Positions 25,241-35,248 of a stretch of DNA of 64,000 nucleotides are shown in pieces. Position 1 is the first letter of the stretch, and every line of letters begins with the position of its first letter. Position numbers and translations under genes: made by a program. Below the pieces are notes generated by a model. The model did no database searches. It had not been told where the DNA came from and saw only the letters and a list, made by a program, of their open reading frames with translations. The DNA is from Glutamicibacter sp. MNS18 (GTDB taxonomy: Bacteria > Actinomycetota > Actinomycetes > Actinomycetales > Micrococcaceae), in the NCBI RefSeq assembly GCF_026107515.2, contig NZ_JAPCHW010000010.1:44747-108746 (forward strand), in the 5' to 3' direction.

Positions 25241-26022
25241 GCTGGACCACCGGACTTGAATCCATCAGCCTCGAAGAACTCAACGAGAATGCGGAACTGC
25301 TCACCCGCACGGACCGCAAGTACGTCATCGATGCCGATCTGGCCCAACATCTACTGCCCGAGTTGTCCGCCGGCTGCCAGGTCCTGGAGATCGATGGGAA
25401 ACACGGTTCGGACTATTCCTCGGTCTATTTCGATGATCCGCACCGCACCAGCTACCTCAGTGCGGCACACAAACGCCGGCGCCGGTTCAAGATCCGCACC
25501 CGCAGCTACCTGGACTCGAACCTGTGCTTCCTGGAGGTGAAAACCGAAGGCGCCCGGGAACAGACGGTGAAGGAACGCATCGAGCAGCCCTTCGCCGACC
25601 GCTTTACCCTCACCGCCCGGGGTCTGGAGTACATCGGCCAGAGGCTGGCCCACGGGTTGGGCGAACTGCCTATCCAGCTCGAGAAGCTGCAACCGGTCCT
25701 GGAATCCTCCTACCGCCGCACGACCCTGTTCCACCCGGGTAGCAGTTCGCGCGTGACCGTGGATGAACAGTTGGCCTGGTCCTGTCCTGCCACGTCCCGG
25801 ACCCTGAACTGCGCACAGATCGTGCTGGAAACCAAGGCCGCGCTGAACGCCGGTCCGGTGGACAAGATGCTGTGGCGGGCCGGGATCCGTCCGACCCGTA
25901 TTTCCAAGTTCGCCACCGGCCTGTCCCTGCTGCACCCGCAGCTTCCGGCCAACCGCTGGCACCACACCGTGTCCCGCAAACTCGATGTCTTTCCCGCCCC
26001 GAACCAGGAGTTGATCCCATGA
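25237..26022 (+). CDS. VTC-domain protein (polyphosphate polymerase-like)
   Basis: The 261-residue protein has the VTC tunnel fold of the CYTH/TTM superfamily. The basic and acidic residues lining the tunnel can be followed in order: LLTRTDRKYVID, SSVYFDDP, HKRRRRFKIRTRSY, FLEVKTEG with VKERIE, YRRTTLF, IVLETKAAL and RISKFATG. In yeast Vtc4 these residues bind triphosphate and polymerise polyphosphate from ATP. Whether this bacterial homologue does so is not known. It is encoded between DUF4956 and CotH genes with 4-base overlaps on both sides. Confidence 0.87.
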   Translation: MSWTTGLESISLEELNENAELLTRTDRKYVIDADLAQHLLPELSAGCQVLEIDGKHGSDYSSVYFDDPHRTSYLSAAHKRRRRFKIRTRSYLDSNLCFLEVKTEGAREQTVKERIEQPFADRFTLTARGLEYIGQRLAHGLGELPIQLEKLQPVLESSYRRTTLFHPGSSSRVTVDEQLAWSCPATSRTLNCAQIVLETKAALNAGPVDKMLWRAGIRPTRISKFATGLSLLHPQLPANRWHHTVSRKLDVFPAPNQELIP

Positions 26023-27497
26023 GACCATCCCCCACGCCGCGTCGCTGCTTGCTGAGCCTGGCCGCCACGATATCCATCGGCGCCCTGGTGCTCAGCGGCT
26101 GCTCCGCTGCTGCGGCCCCCACCTCAACCACCGCGACCTCGACCATCAGCGCCGAGACCGCCACGTTCTTCAACAATGAAACGGTGCACGACATCGGCAT
26201 CGAGGCCGAGGACCTGACCGGCGCACTGGAGGACTACGCCACGGATTCCACCAAGACCTGGGTCAAGGCCACCGTCACCATCGACGGAACCACCTTCGAC
26301 AACGTGGGACTGCGGCTGAAGGGCAACTCCTCGCTGCGCGGCACCACCGCGGAGGACGACCCGGCACAGCTGCCGTGGATCATCCGGCTGGACAAGTACG
26401 TCGACGGCCAGCAGTACTCCGGTCGCAGCGAGTTCGTGGTGCGCGGCAATAGCACCCAGACCTCGCTGAACGAGGCCCTGGCGTTGGAGTTGGTGGGTGG
26501 CGCGGGACTTGCCACGCAGCACGCCGCCGCCACCAGGTTCAGTGTCAACGGCTCGGAGGCCACCTTGCGTCTGGTCATCGACAATCCGGATGACACCCTG
26601 TGGAGCGAGGAGACCTTCGGCTCCGCGGGGATCACCTACGAGGCCGAGTCCAATGGGGACTACAGTTACCGCGGTGCGAACGGCGAGGACTACGCGGACG
26701 CGTTCACTGCCAAATCCGGGGATGAAACCAACCTGCAGCCGATCGCCGACTTCCTGGAGTTCGTGAACAACTCCTCCGATGAGGACTTCGCCTCCCAGCT
26801 CGGCGACCGGCTGGAAGTGGACCAGTTCGCCAGCTACCTTGCGGTGCAGGAACTGATCGGCAATATGGATGACATCGACGGGCCGGGCAACAATTCCTAC
26901 CTGCGCTACAACGAATCCACCGGGAAGATGAGCGTGGTCTCCTGGGACCTGAATATGGCCTTCGGCGCCCAGGGCGGCGCGGGCGAACGGCCGCAGCGGG
27001 CCGAGGGAACCGATCCCGGGATCATGCCGACCCGGCCCGAGGGAACGACCGGGCAGGAACCGGGGCAGACCGAAGGCGAGGACGCCGAAACCCGGACCCG
27101 GGGCGAACGCCCCGGGGGCCGCGGAGGTGGCGGCTTCGGCGGCGGCTCATCCAACCCGTTGTCCTCCCGGTTCCTGGAGAACGAGGAGTTCGCGGCACTC
27201 TACGAGCAGAAGCTCGAGGAATTGCAGGCTTCGCTGTTCGATTCCGGGCTGGCGGAGGAAATCCTTGATACCTGGAGCGCCCTGCTACTGGAGCAGGCAA
27301 CAGACCTGGTGGATGCCGATACCGTGGACAGCGAGGTGGAGTCCCTGCGTACCCAGATCGAAAACGGTGCCAACTCCACAGGTATGGGCGGCGGCATGGG
27401 TGGCAACCGCGGTGTCCCGGGTACTGGCGGCCAGGGTTCGGCCCCGGTCGAATCGGCCCGGCCCAGTGCAGCGGCGAGCGACACCCGGGGAACCTAG
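26019..27497 (+). CDS. CotH-family protein kinase-like lipoprotein
   Basis: The 492-residue protein begins with a lipoprotein signal peptide (MRPSPTPRRC, a hydrophobic run, then LSGC lipobox), so it should be anchored outside the membrane. It then has the CotH fold: LRLKGNSSLRG near residue 90, PWIIRLDKYVDGQQY, EFVVRGNSTQTSLNEALA, MDDIDGPGNNSY and the metal-binding-like SWDLNMAFG. A Gly/Glu/Arg-rich insert (residues about 325-380) and a Gly-rich tail are likely disordered. CotH proteins of spore formers phosphorylate coat proteins; this organism group does not sporulate, so the substrate must differ. Confidence 0.85.
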   Translation: MRPSPTPRRCLLSLAATISIGALVLSGCSAAAAPTSTTATSTISAETATFFNNETVHDIGIEAEDLTGALEDYATDSTKTWVKATVTIDGTTFDNVGLRLKGNSSLRGTTAEDDPAQLPWIIRLDKYVDGQQYSGRSEFVVRGNSTQTSLNEALALELVGGAGLATQHAAATRFSVNGSEATLRLVIDNPDDTLWSEETFGSAGITYEAESNGDYSYRGANGEDYADAFTAKSGDETNLQPIADFLEFVNNSSDEDFASQLGDRLEVDQFASYLAVQELIGNMDDIDGPGNNSYLRYNESTGKMSVVSWDLNMAFGAQGGAGERPQRAEGTDPGIMPTRPEGTTGQEPGQTEGEDAETRTRGERPGGRGGGGFGGGSSNPLSSRFLENEEFAALYEQKLEELQASLFDSGLAEEILDTWSALLLEQATDLVDADTVDSEVESLRTQIENGANSTGMGGGMGGNRGVPGTGGQGSAPVESARPSAAASDTRGT

Positions 27498-28393
27498 TTC
27501 CCCCTGCCATTGGCGCCCATCGCGTCGGGTTCGCGCCGGGGAAGCCGAACTGGACCCGGCAGAACCTCGAATGCCGTTGTCCCACCGCATGCCGCGGTCT
27601 GGTCAACGGCATTCTTGGCGCGTCGCCGGTTTCCGGGGCAGGATCACCACTGGCGCCACATTGATCCATCGACCACCTCAGCGGGCCATGCGGCCGCAAG
27701 CCGCGTCGCGGCACGTTCCTTCTCCGTGTCCGACGTGGTTCGGCCAAGAATTCGTCGAGCGCAACCTTGGGTTGGGCCGCATTGATTTCCTGGCGCAAGG
27801 CGGCAAGAACCTCGTCCTTGATGTTCGGATCATGCAGTCGTGGCATGGACATGGCTCCCCCTGCGGCGCAATGGCCTCATTGGCCCAGGGTCTGAGCCTG
27901 CCCGTCCAGCATCGGTGCCACAGTCGGGGGTAGTGTCCGGCCGAGCCCTCCGCGTCAGTCGCCACCATTCCAATCGGGTGTAACTGGCTTTGTTGTTCCC
28001 CCATCCCCTGTCTGCCGCGATCAGGCTGCGGCGACGGCCTCCCACGGTACGAGGACCAGGGGTCTTCGACCCACGTGGTCCCGCTCAAGGCGTGCTCCCT
28101 GGGAACGTTCGGCTCGCAATCAGCCACGTCGAGAAATGCTCCCTGATCCGTGGGCAGGCTGCCGGGTTCACTGGCTGGAACCTGCTACGCCCGTTCATCC
28201 GCACCTCCGTTTCACCTTCCGAAACCATGGGATGTTCATCCGGATGCGACCGGCACCGGGCCTGTCACACCAGGGGCAGCCACGCGGCCACCGGCAGGAC
28301 CCCTATTCGACGAGGGATCACGAACAAGCCCGGCCGATGCCGCCCAACCATGGGGCGGTATCGACCGGGCGTGAGCCGTTCAATCGGTAGCGG
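27498..28393. other. Decayed intergenic region
   Basis: No intact gene is found in about 900 bases between the convergent CotH and rdgB genes. On the minus strand a short segment near 27722-27852 (MPRLHDPNIKDEVLAALRQE and following) looks protein-like but ends in low-complexity sequence. It may be a gene remnant that I do not recognise. Confidence 0.5.
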
Positions 28394-29035
28394 TTATGCG
28401 TGGGTCGAGGGCAGCACCCGCGCCACGCGTTCCACGATCTGCGGCAGCAGGGCCTCGAAGGCCCGGGCACGGTGCGAGATCGTGTTCTTCTCCTCGGCCG
28501 AATGCTCGGCCAGGGTGCGGTCGGAGCCGGTGGGCTGGAAGATCGGGTCGTAGCCGAAGCCGCCCTCACCGGCGCGTTCAGTGCGCAACACCCCGGGCAG
28601 GGTACCCAGCTCCACCTGGGCCTCGCCATCCGGGGAGGCGATCGCCGCGGCGCAGATGAACGCGGCCGAACGGTGCTCGGGTGCGATATCGCCCAGCTGG
28701 GCCAGCAGCAGGTCGATATTCGCCTCGTCGTCCCCGTGACGGCCGGCCCAGCGGGCGGAGAAGATCCCCGGCGCCCCGCCGAGCACATCCACCGAGATCC
28801 CCGAGTCGTCGGCGAGCGCGATCAGCCCGGTGGCCGCGGCGATCTCCCGGGCCTTCTTCAGCGCATTGCCCTGGAAGGTGACCGCGTCCTCCACCACGTC
28901 GCCGGCTCCGGCGGTCTTCGCGTCGATGACCTGGGTGTCGACATCCAGCCCGTCGATCCGGCCGCGCAGCAGCTCACGCAGTTCACGCAGTTTGCCCTGG
29001 TTTGAGCTGGCCAGTACCAGCACCGGGGCGCTCAT
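28394..29035 (-). CDS. rdgB: dITP/XTP pyrophosphatase (RdgB/HAM1)
   Basis: The 213-residue protein starts [21 protein letters not shown] and has the HAM1 motifs [20 protein letters not shown] near residue 75 and [11 protein letters not shown]. It hydrolyses dITP, dXTP and their ribo forms to monophosphates, keeping deaminated purines out of DNA and RNA. The frame is open to 29335, but the upstream part overlaps rph in another frame and is a shadow. The ATG at 29035 overlaps the rph stop by four bases, so the two are coupled. Confidence 0.95.
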   Translation of the reverse strand: MSAPVLVLASSNQGKLRELRELLRGRIDGLDVDTQVIDAKTAGAGDVVEDAVTFQGNALKKAREIAAATGLIALADDSGISVDVLGGAPGIFSARWAGRHGDDEANIDLLLAQLGDIAPEHRSAAFICAAAIASPDGEAQVELGTLPGVLRTERAGEGGFGYDPIFQPTGSDRTLAEHSAEEKNTISHRARAFEALLPQIVERVARVLPSTHA

Positions 29036-29766
29036 GCGTTGGCCTTCAGCGTCTGGGTCTGGATCTGGGCCAGTTCGGTGGTGCCGATCACCGCCAAATC
29101 CAGCAGCGCATCCAGTTCGGCACGCTTGAACGGCACGCCTTCGGCGGTGCCCTGCACCTCGACGAAGTCCCCGGAACCGGTGACCACGACGTTCATATCG
29201 GTTTCGGCGCGCACGTCCTCCTCGTAGGGCAGGTCCAGCATCGGGATGCCATCGATGATGCCCACCGAGATCGCGGCCACCGAATCGGTGAGCACCTGGG
29301 CGTTCTTCCGCACCAGCCCCTCGCGGCGGGCCCATTCCACGGCCTCGGCCAGCGCCACGTAGGCGCCGGTGATCGCCGCGGTGCGGGTGCCGCCGTCGGC
29401 CTGCAGCACATCGCAGTCCAGCACGATGGTGTTCTCCCCCAGTGCGGAAGTGTTGATGACCGCACGCAGCGAACGGCCGATCAGCCGGGAGATCTCGTGG
29501 GTGCGGCCCGAGAGCTTGCCGCGCACCGATTCACGGGAGTTGCGGGTATTGGTGGCGCGTGGAAGCATCGCGTACTCTGCGGTGACCCACCCGGTGCCCT
29601 GGCCCTTGAGCCAGCGCGGCACCCCTTCGGTGAAGGAGGCGGTGCACAGCACCCGGGTCTCCCCGAATTCGATGAGGGCCGACCCTTCGGCCTGGGCGGA
29701 CCAGCCGCGGGTGATGGTAATGTCTCGAAGTTGCGCGGCGCTGCGGCCGTCGGCACGTAAAGTCAT
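29032..29766 (-). CDS. rph: Ribonuclease PH
   Basis: The 244-residue protein carries the RNase PH pattern: [15 protein letters not shown] at the start, then [15 protein letters not shown], the arginine-rich [20 protein letters not shown], and [18 protein letters not shown]. It trims tRNA 3' ends phosphorolytically. TAGGAT (29773-29778) lies six bases before the ATG with GGAGG in the spacer, so the message is probably leaderless. First gene of a two-gene unit with rdgB. Confidence 0.96.
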   Translation of the reverse strand: MTLRADGRSAAQLRDITITRGWSAQAEGSALIEFGETRVLCTASFTEGVPRWLKGQGTGWVTAEYAMLPRATNTRNSRESVRGKLSGRTHEISRLIGRSLRAVINTSALGENTIVLDCDVLQADGGTRTAAITGAYVALAEAVEWARREGLVRKNAQVLTDSVAAISVGIIDGIPMLDLPYEEDVRAETDMNVVVTGSGDFVEVQGTAEGVPFKRAELDALLDLAVIGTTELAQIQTQTLKANA

Positions 29767-29839
29767 GCCTCCATCCTAACTATTCCCGGGCCCTGCCCGG
29801 CACCAGCCACGGCGGATGAAGAGATTCGGCAGGGGCCGG

Positions 29840-30748
29840 TTAGCGTTTGCGGATGGGCCGGGTGCCCTTCCAGTCGCGCTGCTTGGCCGGGCGGACCAGC
29901 GACACCGGCGCGGTCGGCAGCGATTTGGGGGTGCCCAGCTGGGAGCCGGAGTACACCCCGTAGGTGACCCCGGAGACCGCCACCGCGATCCCGCCGACGT
30001 AGGTTTCCTTGGCCTCGTCCACGATCTTGTTGATCGAGGTCCACACCGGCACATGGGTCAGCAGCAGCCGTTCGACCTGGGCCTCGGTGGCCATCTGGCC
30101 GGCCCGCTTGCCGGTGAGGTGCACCCCGTCGATATGGTCGTCGCGGCCCTCCTCGAAGGCCGCCTCGCACAGGAACATGTCCGCACCCTGGGCGGCCTGG
30201 ACCAGTCCCTCGCAGGTGTCGGTATCCCCCGAGTAGGTCAGCACGCTGGTCAGGATTTCCCCGTCGGGCCCCGGTTCGTGGGCCTCGACACGCAGCGCGT
30301 AGGCCTCCTCGATCGGGTGGCGCACCGCATAGGGGGTGATGGTGAACGGGCCGATGTCCACCGGTTGGCGTTCGGTCCACACCTTGAAGTCGTAGTCCTT
30401 GTGCATGGTGTCGCCCTCGGGCAGCCCGTACGCGGTCTCGATGCGGTCGGCCGTGTCCCTCGGACCCCAGACCAGCATCTTCTCGCGGTTCCAGCCATTG
30501 GGGTCCCAGCGGATGGCCACGTGCATGCCGCACAAATCCATGCAGTGGTCGGGGTGCAGGTGCGAGATCGCGATCCCGTCGATGTCCTTGATATCGGTGT
30601 AGCGCTGCAGCACACCCAGGGCCCCGGAGCCCAGATCCAGCAGGATCTTCCAATCACGGGTCCCGTCGAAGGCGCTGACCAGGTAGCAGGAGGCCGGGGA
30701 TCCGGGGCCCGGGAAGGAACCGGTACACCCGATGATGGTCAGCTTCAT
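29840..30748 (-). CDS. Metallo-beta-lactamase-fold hydrolase, RNase Z/cyclic phosphodiesterase-like
   Basis: The 302-residue protein begins MKLTIIGCTGSFPGPGSPAS and has the metal-binding HLHPDH at about residue 82, a GDTDTCEGL aspartate motif and a late H in LLTHVP. The layout resembles RNase Z/ElaC and related cyclic nucleotide phosphodiesterases; actinobacterial genomes often keep it between murI and rph as here. Which substrate it uses is not determined. Three bases separate it from murI, so they form an operon. Confidence 0.85.
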   Translation of the reverse strand: MKLTIIGCTGSFPGPGSPASCYLVSAFDGTRDWKILLDLGSGALGVLQRYTDIKDIDGIAISHLHPDHCMDLCGMHVAIRWDPNGWNREKMLVWGPRDTADRIETAYGLPEGDTMHKDYDFKVWTERQPVDIGPFTITPYAVRHPIEEAYALRVEAHEPGPDGEILTSVLTYSGDTDTCEGLVQAAQGADMFLCEAAFEEGRDDHIDGVHLTGKRAGQMATEAQVERLLLTHVPVWTSINKIVDEAKETYVGGIAVAVSGVTYGVYSGSQLGTPKSLPTAPVSLVRPAKQRDWKGTRPIRKR

Positions 30749-30751
30749 GTC

Positions 30752-31669
30752 TCACTCGCCTTTCGACGCGGCGATCATCTGCGGGGTGATGCGGGCAATC
30801 GAACCGGTCGGATAGTGGGCTGCTACGTTCTCGACGTGACGCACCGCCAGGACCTCGGGCCCCAGGAAGCGTCTCGCCAGTACCCCAAAACTATCAGCGT
30901 TCCCCGTGGCAAGGAATTCGTGACGCGCGTCAAGTCCGTCGCTGCGCACCAGACCGTGGCTGGTCAAGGCGCGGAAGGTGTCCTTCGCGGTCTCCTCCGC
31001 ACTGGAGACCAGGGTGACCCCATCGCCCATCACATAGGAGATCACGCCGGTCAGCAGCGGGTAGTGGGTGCATCCCAGGATCAGCGTATCGACCCCGGCG
31101 GCCTGCAGTGGGGCCAGGTAGTCCTCGGCGATGGCCAGCAGCTCGGGACCCGCGGTGATCCCGGATTCGACGAACTCGACAAACCGCGGGCAGGGCGCCG
31201 CGTGGATCCGCAGGTCCGGGGCCGCGGCAAAAGCGTCCTCGTAGGCGCGCGAGCCCACCGTGGCCTGGGTGCCGATCAGCCCGATCTTCCCGTTCTTGGT
31301 GGCCGCCACCGCGCGGCGCACCGCGGGCTGGATCACCTCCACCACCGGGATCCCGTGCCGGGCGGTATAGCGCTCCCGGGCATCACGCAGCACCGCGGAA
31401 GAGGCGGAGTTGCAGGCGATCACCAACAGTTTCACCCCGGCGTCCACCAGTTCGTCCATCACCCCCAGCGCATTGGCCCGCACCTGGGCGATGGGCAACG
31501 GCCCGTACGGGGAATTGGCGGTGTCGCCCACATAGATCAGCGATTCACCGGGCAACTGGTCGATAACCGCCCGGGCCACGGTCAGCCCGCCGACCCCGGA
31601 GTCGAAGATCCCGATCGGGGTGTTCTCTTCGGGCACGCTCTGCGGCCCGGTGGTGAAAAAGGAGGCCAT
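30752..31669 (-). CDS. murI: Glutamate racemase
   Basis: The 305-residue protein has the racemase motifs: [15 protein letters not shown] near residue 20, GDTANSPYG, the first catalytic cysteine in VIACNSASS and the second in LGCTHYPLL. It makes D-glutamate for peptidoglycan in the cytoplasm. It lies four bases after the DUF2017 gene and three bases before the MBL hydrolase gene. Confidence 0.95.
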   Translation of the reverse strand: MASFFTTGPQSVPEENTPIGIFDSGVGGLTVARAVIDQLPGESLIYVGDTANSPYGPLPIAQVRANALGVMDELVDAGVKLLVIACNSASSAVLRDARERYTARHGIPVVEVIQPAVRRAVAATKNGKIGLIGTQATVGSRAYEDAFAAAPDLRIHAAPCPRFVEFVESGITAGPELLAIAEDYLAPLQAAGVDTLILGCTHYPLLTGVISYVMGDGVTLVSSAEETAKDTFRALTSHGLVRSDGLDARHEFLATGNADSFGVLARRFLGPEVLAVRHVENVAAHYPTGSIARITPQMIAASKGE

Positions 31670-31673
31670 GGGC

Positions 31674-32258
31674 CTAGTACTCCGAATCCAGCAGGGCCTG
31701 CATGATGGTGTCCTGCACCCAGGAGATCAGGTTGTAGACCAGGGCCATGTAGTCCTGCGAGGTCTGCACCTGGGCCGCGTCGTTGATCTGCCCGATCCGT
31801 TCCGAATCCTGCTCGTCACGGATCCCCAGGCGCTGCGAGAGCACCAGGCGCACATCGTTCAGCGCCTGGGCAAAACGCGAGGCTGCGGCCTCGTCCAGCA
31901 CGATCCGGGTGTTCTCCATCAGGAACTGCGCTTCGCGCAATCGGCCGATCTTGGCGGCGATCAGGTCCTGTTCCCCGAACCGGCGGAACTCGTTGGCCAC
32001 CTGCTCGTCGTCGCTGGCTACTGGCAGCAGCCGGGCCGTGGCCGGATCCGAGGGCTCCGGCAACGGGCCGCGGTCCGGGCTCATGCCGGTCAGCGCGTAG
32101 AGCGGATCCAGGTCCTCGGCCGGATCCACCCGGTGGATCTCGTCGCGCTCCTCCAGCAGCGTGATCACGTCGTCGAACAGGTCGCGCAGCAGCTTGCGTT
32201 CGGGTTCATGCAGCGAACCGGCAATGCCGCGGGAGGTACGTTTAAAGGCCTTGGCCAC
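31674..32258 (-). CDS. DUF2017 family protein
   Basis: The 194-residue, mostly helical protein begins [20 protein letters not shown] and contains [19 protein letters not shown] and a C-terminal segment [17 protein letters not shown], which fit DUF2017. Function is unknown, but the gene regularly follows clpS in actinobacteria, as here (four bases apart), which hints at a link with Clp proteolysis. Confidence 0.85.
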   Translation of the reverse strand: MAKAFKRTSRGIAGSLHEPERKLLRDLFDDVITLLEERDEIHRVDPAEDLDPLYALTGMSPDRGPLPEPSDPATARLLPVASDDEQVANEFRRFGEQDLIAAKIGRLREAQFLMENTRIVLDEAAASRFAQALNDVRLVLSQRLGIRDEQDSERIGQINDAAQVQTSQDYMALVYNLISWVQDTIMQALLDSEY

Positions 32259-32262
32259 GAAG

Positions 32263-32556
32263 CTAGGCCTCCTGGGACATGGTTGCGTTCAGCCCGTATC
32301 CGTGCATCGCCTGCACGTGGGCCTCGATCTTTTCCCGGCTACCGGTGAGCACCACGGAGAATCCGTCATGATGCACCTGCATCATCAGCTTCTCGGCCTT
32401 CTGCGCGCTGAAGCCGAAGTGGCTGCGGAAGACATAGCTGACATAGCTCATCAGGTTCACCGGATCGTTCCACACGATCAGGCGCCACTTCCTGTCGTGG
32501 CGAACCTGCTCACTGGTTTCTTCAAGGATTTCGGGCATGACGGTCATGCCCACCAT
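32263..32556 (-). CDS. clpS: ATP-dependent Clp protease adaptor ClpS
   Basis: The 97-residue protein has the ClpS core: WRLIVWNDPVNLMSYVSYVF, KAEKLMMQVHHDG and REKIEAHVQAMHGYGL. ClpS delivers N-degron substrates to the Clp ATPase. I chose the ATG at 32556 because GGAAGG lies six bases upstream; ATGs at 32547 and 32574 are alternatives. It is the first gene of clpS-DUF2017-murI-MBL and is divergent from pncB. Confidence 0.93.
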   Translation of the reverse strand: MVGMTVMPEILEETSEQVRHDRKWRLIVWNDPVNLMSYVSYVFRSHFGFSAQKAEKLMMQVHHDGFSVVLTGSREKIEAHVQAMHGYGLNATMSQEA

Positions 32557-32671
32557 TTTACGCCTTCCACGCACCGATCGGGCATCGGTGTCAAGGTGTG
32601 GATATCACAGTTCGGTGCCCTCCGGGATACAGTAAGTCGAGGTTTGTCCCCCATTTTTACAGGAGCACCGC

Positions 32672-33964
32672 ATGCTCACCAGCCTGTTTACCGACCACTA
32701 TGAGCTGACCATGCTGCAGGCCACCCTGGCCTCCGGCACCGCCGGGCGCCCCAGCGTCTTCGAGGCCTTCGCCCGTCGACTGCCCGATGGACGCCGCTAC
32801 GGCGTGGTGGCCGGCACCGGAAGGCTGCTGGAGGGGTTGCGTGGTTTCCGTTTCGAGGACCAGACGCTGAAGTTCCTCTCCGATCAGAAGGTGGTCAACA
32901 AGCAGACCCTGGACTACCTGGAGAACTTCCAATTCACCGGGAATATCACCGGGTACCAGGAGGGCGAACTCTACTTCCCCAATTCGCCGATCCTCACCGT
33001 GGAATCGACCTTCGCCGAGGCCTGCGTCATCGAGACCTTTGTCCTGTCGGTGCTGAACCACGACTCGGCGATCGCCTCCGCGGCCTCGCGGATGATCGCT
33101 GCGGCCGGCAATCGCCCGTGCATCGAGATGGGGTCGCGCCGCACCCATGAGGAAGCGGCCGTGGCCGCCGCCCGGGCCGCGGTGATCGCCGGCTTCGCCT
33201 CCACTTCCAACCTCGAGGCCGGGGCCCGCTACGGTATCCCGACCGTGGGCACCAGCGCGCACTCCTTTACCCTGCTGCATGAGACCGAGCGTGAGGCCTT
33301 CACCGCGCAGGTGTCCTCGCTGGGGGCCGGCACCACGCTGTTGGTGGACACCTACGATGTGGAAACCGGGGTACGCACCGCGGTGGATGTGGCCGGCCCC
33401 GAGCTCGGCGCGGTCCGTCTGGACTCCGGCGACCTGGTCCAGCAGGCCAGCTGGGTGCGTGAGCTGCTCGATGACCTGGGCAACTGGAACACCAAGATCA
33501 CCGTCACCAGTGACCTGGACGAATACGCGATCGCCGCCCTGGCCAGCGCCCCGGTGGATTCCTACGGCGTGGGCACCGCCCTGGTCACCGGGTCCGGGCA
33601 CCCGACAGCCTCCATGGTCTACAAGCTGGTGGCCCGCCAGGACGCTGCCGGAGACTGGGTCCCGGTGGCCAAGGCCGCCACCAACAAGGCCAGCGTGGGT
33701 GGGCGCAAGCAGGGGATCCGCCAGCTGAACGACCGGAACCGCGCGGTCAACGAGATCGTTGTACTGGGTGAGCACACCACCGAGGGACCGCAGCGGGCAC
33801 TGACCGTGCCGCTGGTCACCGCAGGCGTGATCAACGACAAGTACACCGGTGCTTCCGGGGTCAACCTGGCCCGGCAGCGCCACTACGACTCGATCCAGGA
33901 GATGCCGGGCATCGCGCGCCGCCTGCAGCGCGGGGAGCCGGTCATCCCCACGATCATCGTCTAA
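32672..33964 (+). CDS. pncB: Nicotinate phosphoribosyltransferase
   Basis: The 430-residue protein starts MLTSLFTDHYELTMLQATL and has the family motifs MGSRRTHEEAA, SNLEAGARYGIPTVGTSAHS, VRLDSGDL and VGTALVTGSG. It converts nicotinate and PRPP to NaMN in the NAD salvage pathway. AGGAG precedes the ATG. It is followed after eight bases by pncA, so the two successive steps of salvage from nicotinamide are made together. Confidence 0.95.
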   Translation: MLTSLFTDHYELTMLQATLASGTAGRPSVFEAFARRLPDGRRYGVVAGTGRLLEGLRGFRFEDQTLKFLSDQKVVNKQTLDYLENFQFTGNITGYQEGELYFPNSPILTVESTFAEACVIETFVLSVLNHDSAIASAASRMIAAAGNRPCIEMGSRRTHEEAAVAAARAAVIAGFASTSNLEAGARYGIPTVGTSAHSFTLLHETEREAFTAQVSSLGAGTTLLVDTYDVETGVRTAVDVAGPELGAVRLDSGDLVQQASWVRELLDDLGNWNTKITVTSDLDEYAIAALASAPVDSYGVGTALVTGSGHPTASMVYKLVARQDAAGDWVPVAKAATNKASVGGRKQGIRQLNDRNRAVNEIVVLGEHTTEGPQRALTVPLVTAGVINDKYTGASGVNLARQRHYDSIQEMPGIARRLQRGEPVIPTIIV

Positions 33965-33972
33965 GGAGAGCC

Positions 33973-34566
33973 ATGACCCGCGCACTGCTGATCATCGATG
34001 TCCAGCCCGACTTCTGCGAGGGCGGGTCGCTGGGGGTGCCCGGCGGCCATACCGTGGCCGCCGCCATCGCCGCGGATGTCGCGACAAGACGCGGGTCCTA
34101 CTCGGCCGTGGTCACCACCCAGGACTGGCATATCGACCCGGGTAGCCACTTCTCCGATACCCCGGATTTCATCGACTCCTGGCCGGTGCACTGCGTGGCC
34201 GGCACCGCCGGGGCGGCCCTGCACCCGCGGATCGCCGGGTTGCCGGTGGACGCGCACTTCGCCAAGGGCCGCTTCTCCGCGGCCTACTCGGGATTCGAGG
34301 CCCGTGAACTGGTGGCTTCCGCCCCGCTGGAGGACGAGTCCGGCCCGCTGCTCGAGCAGTGGTTGAAGGACCGGGGGATCAACGCCGTGGACGTGGTCGG
34401 CATCGCCACCGATCATTGCGTGCGGGCCACCGCGCTGGATGCCGCGGCCGCGGGGTTCGACACGACCGTGATCACCCCACTGACCGCCGCGGTCAGCCCG
34501 GAGAACCTGCCGCAGGTCTACACCACGTTGCGCGAAGCCGGGGTGACGGTCCTGACGCTCGGTTAG
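33973..34566 (+). CDS. pncA: Nicotinamidase
   Basis: The 197-residue protein has the cysteine-hydrolase triad: the aspartate of LLIIDVQPDFCEGGS, the lysine of HFAKGRFSAAYSGFE and the cysteine of GIATDHCVRATALDA. The metal site is represented by D-W-H in TQDWHIDPGSHF. It deamidates nicotinamide to nicotinate, the substrate of the enzyme encoded just upstream. Confidence 0.95.
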   Translation: MTRALLIIDVQPDFCEGGSLGVPGGHTVAAAIAADVATRRGSYSAVVTTQDWHIDPGSHFSDTPDFIDSWPVHCVAGTAGAALHPRIAGLPVDAHFAKGRFSAAYSGFEARELVASAPLEDESGPLLEQWLKDRGINAVDVVGIATDHCVRATALDAAAAGFDTTVITPLTAAVSPENLPQVYTTLREAGVTVLTLG

Positions 34567-35248
34567 CTGTCCCCGGGCAAACATGCAAAGGGGAATAGGT
34601 TGTCGGTGTGGTACCGCCGGATACCTGCACCACTGACCCGTCAACGCTCCGGCCTGCATTGCACAGGCGCCACGCTGAACTGTTGTCGACGGTGGGGTTC
34701 ACCCATTCGCCAGCGCGTGATGCCATTGGTCATTTCCTTCGAGCACCTCCAGGATCGAGAAGTGTACTTTGACGAACCACGTGAACTCTTCCACAGGTGC
34801 ATCAGATCCACCGTCCCACCCGGGAATGCCATTATTCGTGCAAGCCATATTCATTTCATGAGCGCGTAATTCGAAACTCCCCAAAGTTGGCACGCTAATG
34901 CGTAGCGTCGTGGTGTCTGGACGGCGATCCCTACGGACCCTGCAAGTTCGAGGTAGTGCCTCCGCAGGAGGCTGAACTCCTTCTTACACCTGAACCAGCC
35001 TGTCTTGCGACGACACCATGGAGTACAGGATCAATCCGAAACGGCTCGGGGCCGCTAGGCAAACACGCAACCATGGCCGTCTCAGCATCCCGAACGAGTG
35101 TGAACCTCAGATCGATTCCGCTTGCGTTCTGGCAGGCTGCCTGTGCTAGTTCTCGTCGGGCACCATACCGCTTGCCGGCGAGTTACCGGAGCACATCTCG
35201 CGGCGACAAGGATACTGCGCATGATCCAGGGCGTTAGGATCTCGATTC
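34567..35248. other. Region without a recognised gene
   Basis: About 680 bases between pncA and the toxin pseudogene contain only short frames that do not resemble proteins. The sequence is probably decayed accessory DNA. The likely promoter of the toxin gene (TAGGAT, 35235-35240) is at its end. Confidence 0.55.

Noticed and set aside
27022-27852. A 276-residue minus-strand frame opposite the CotH gene
   Set aside because: Most of it is antisense to CotH and of shadow composition. Only the first 35 residues or so look protein-like, and I cannot assign them.
29036-29335. N-terminal extension of the rdgB frame
   Set aside because: It overlaps rph in another frame and does not resemble the family; the ATG at 29035 fits the conserved start and the ATGA overlap.
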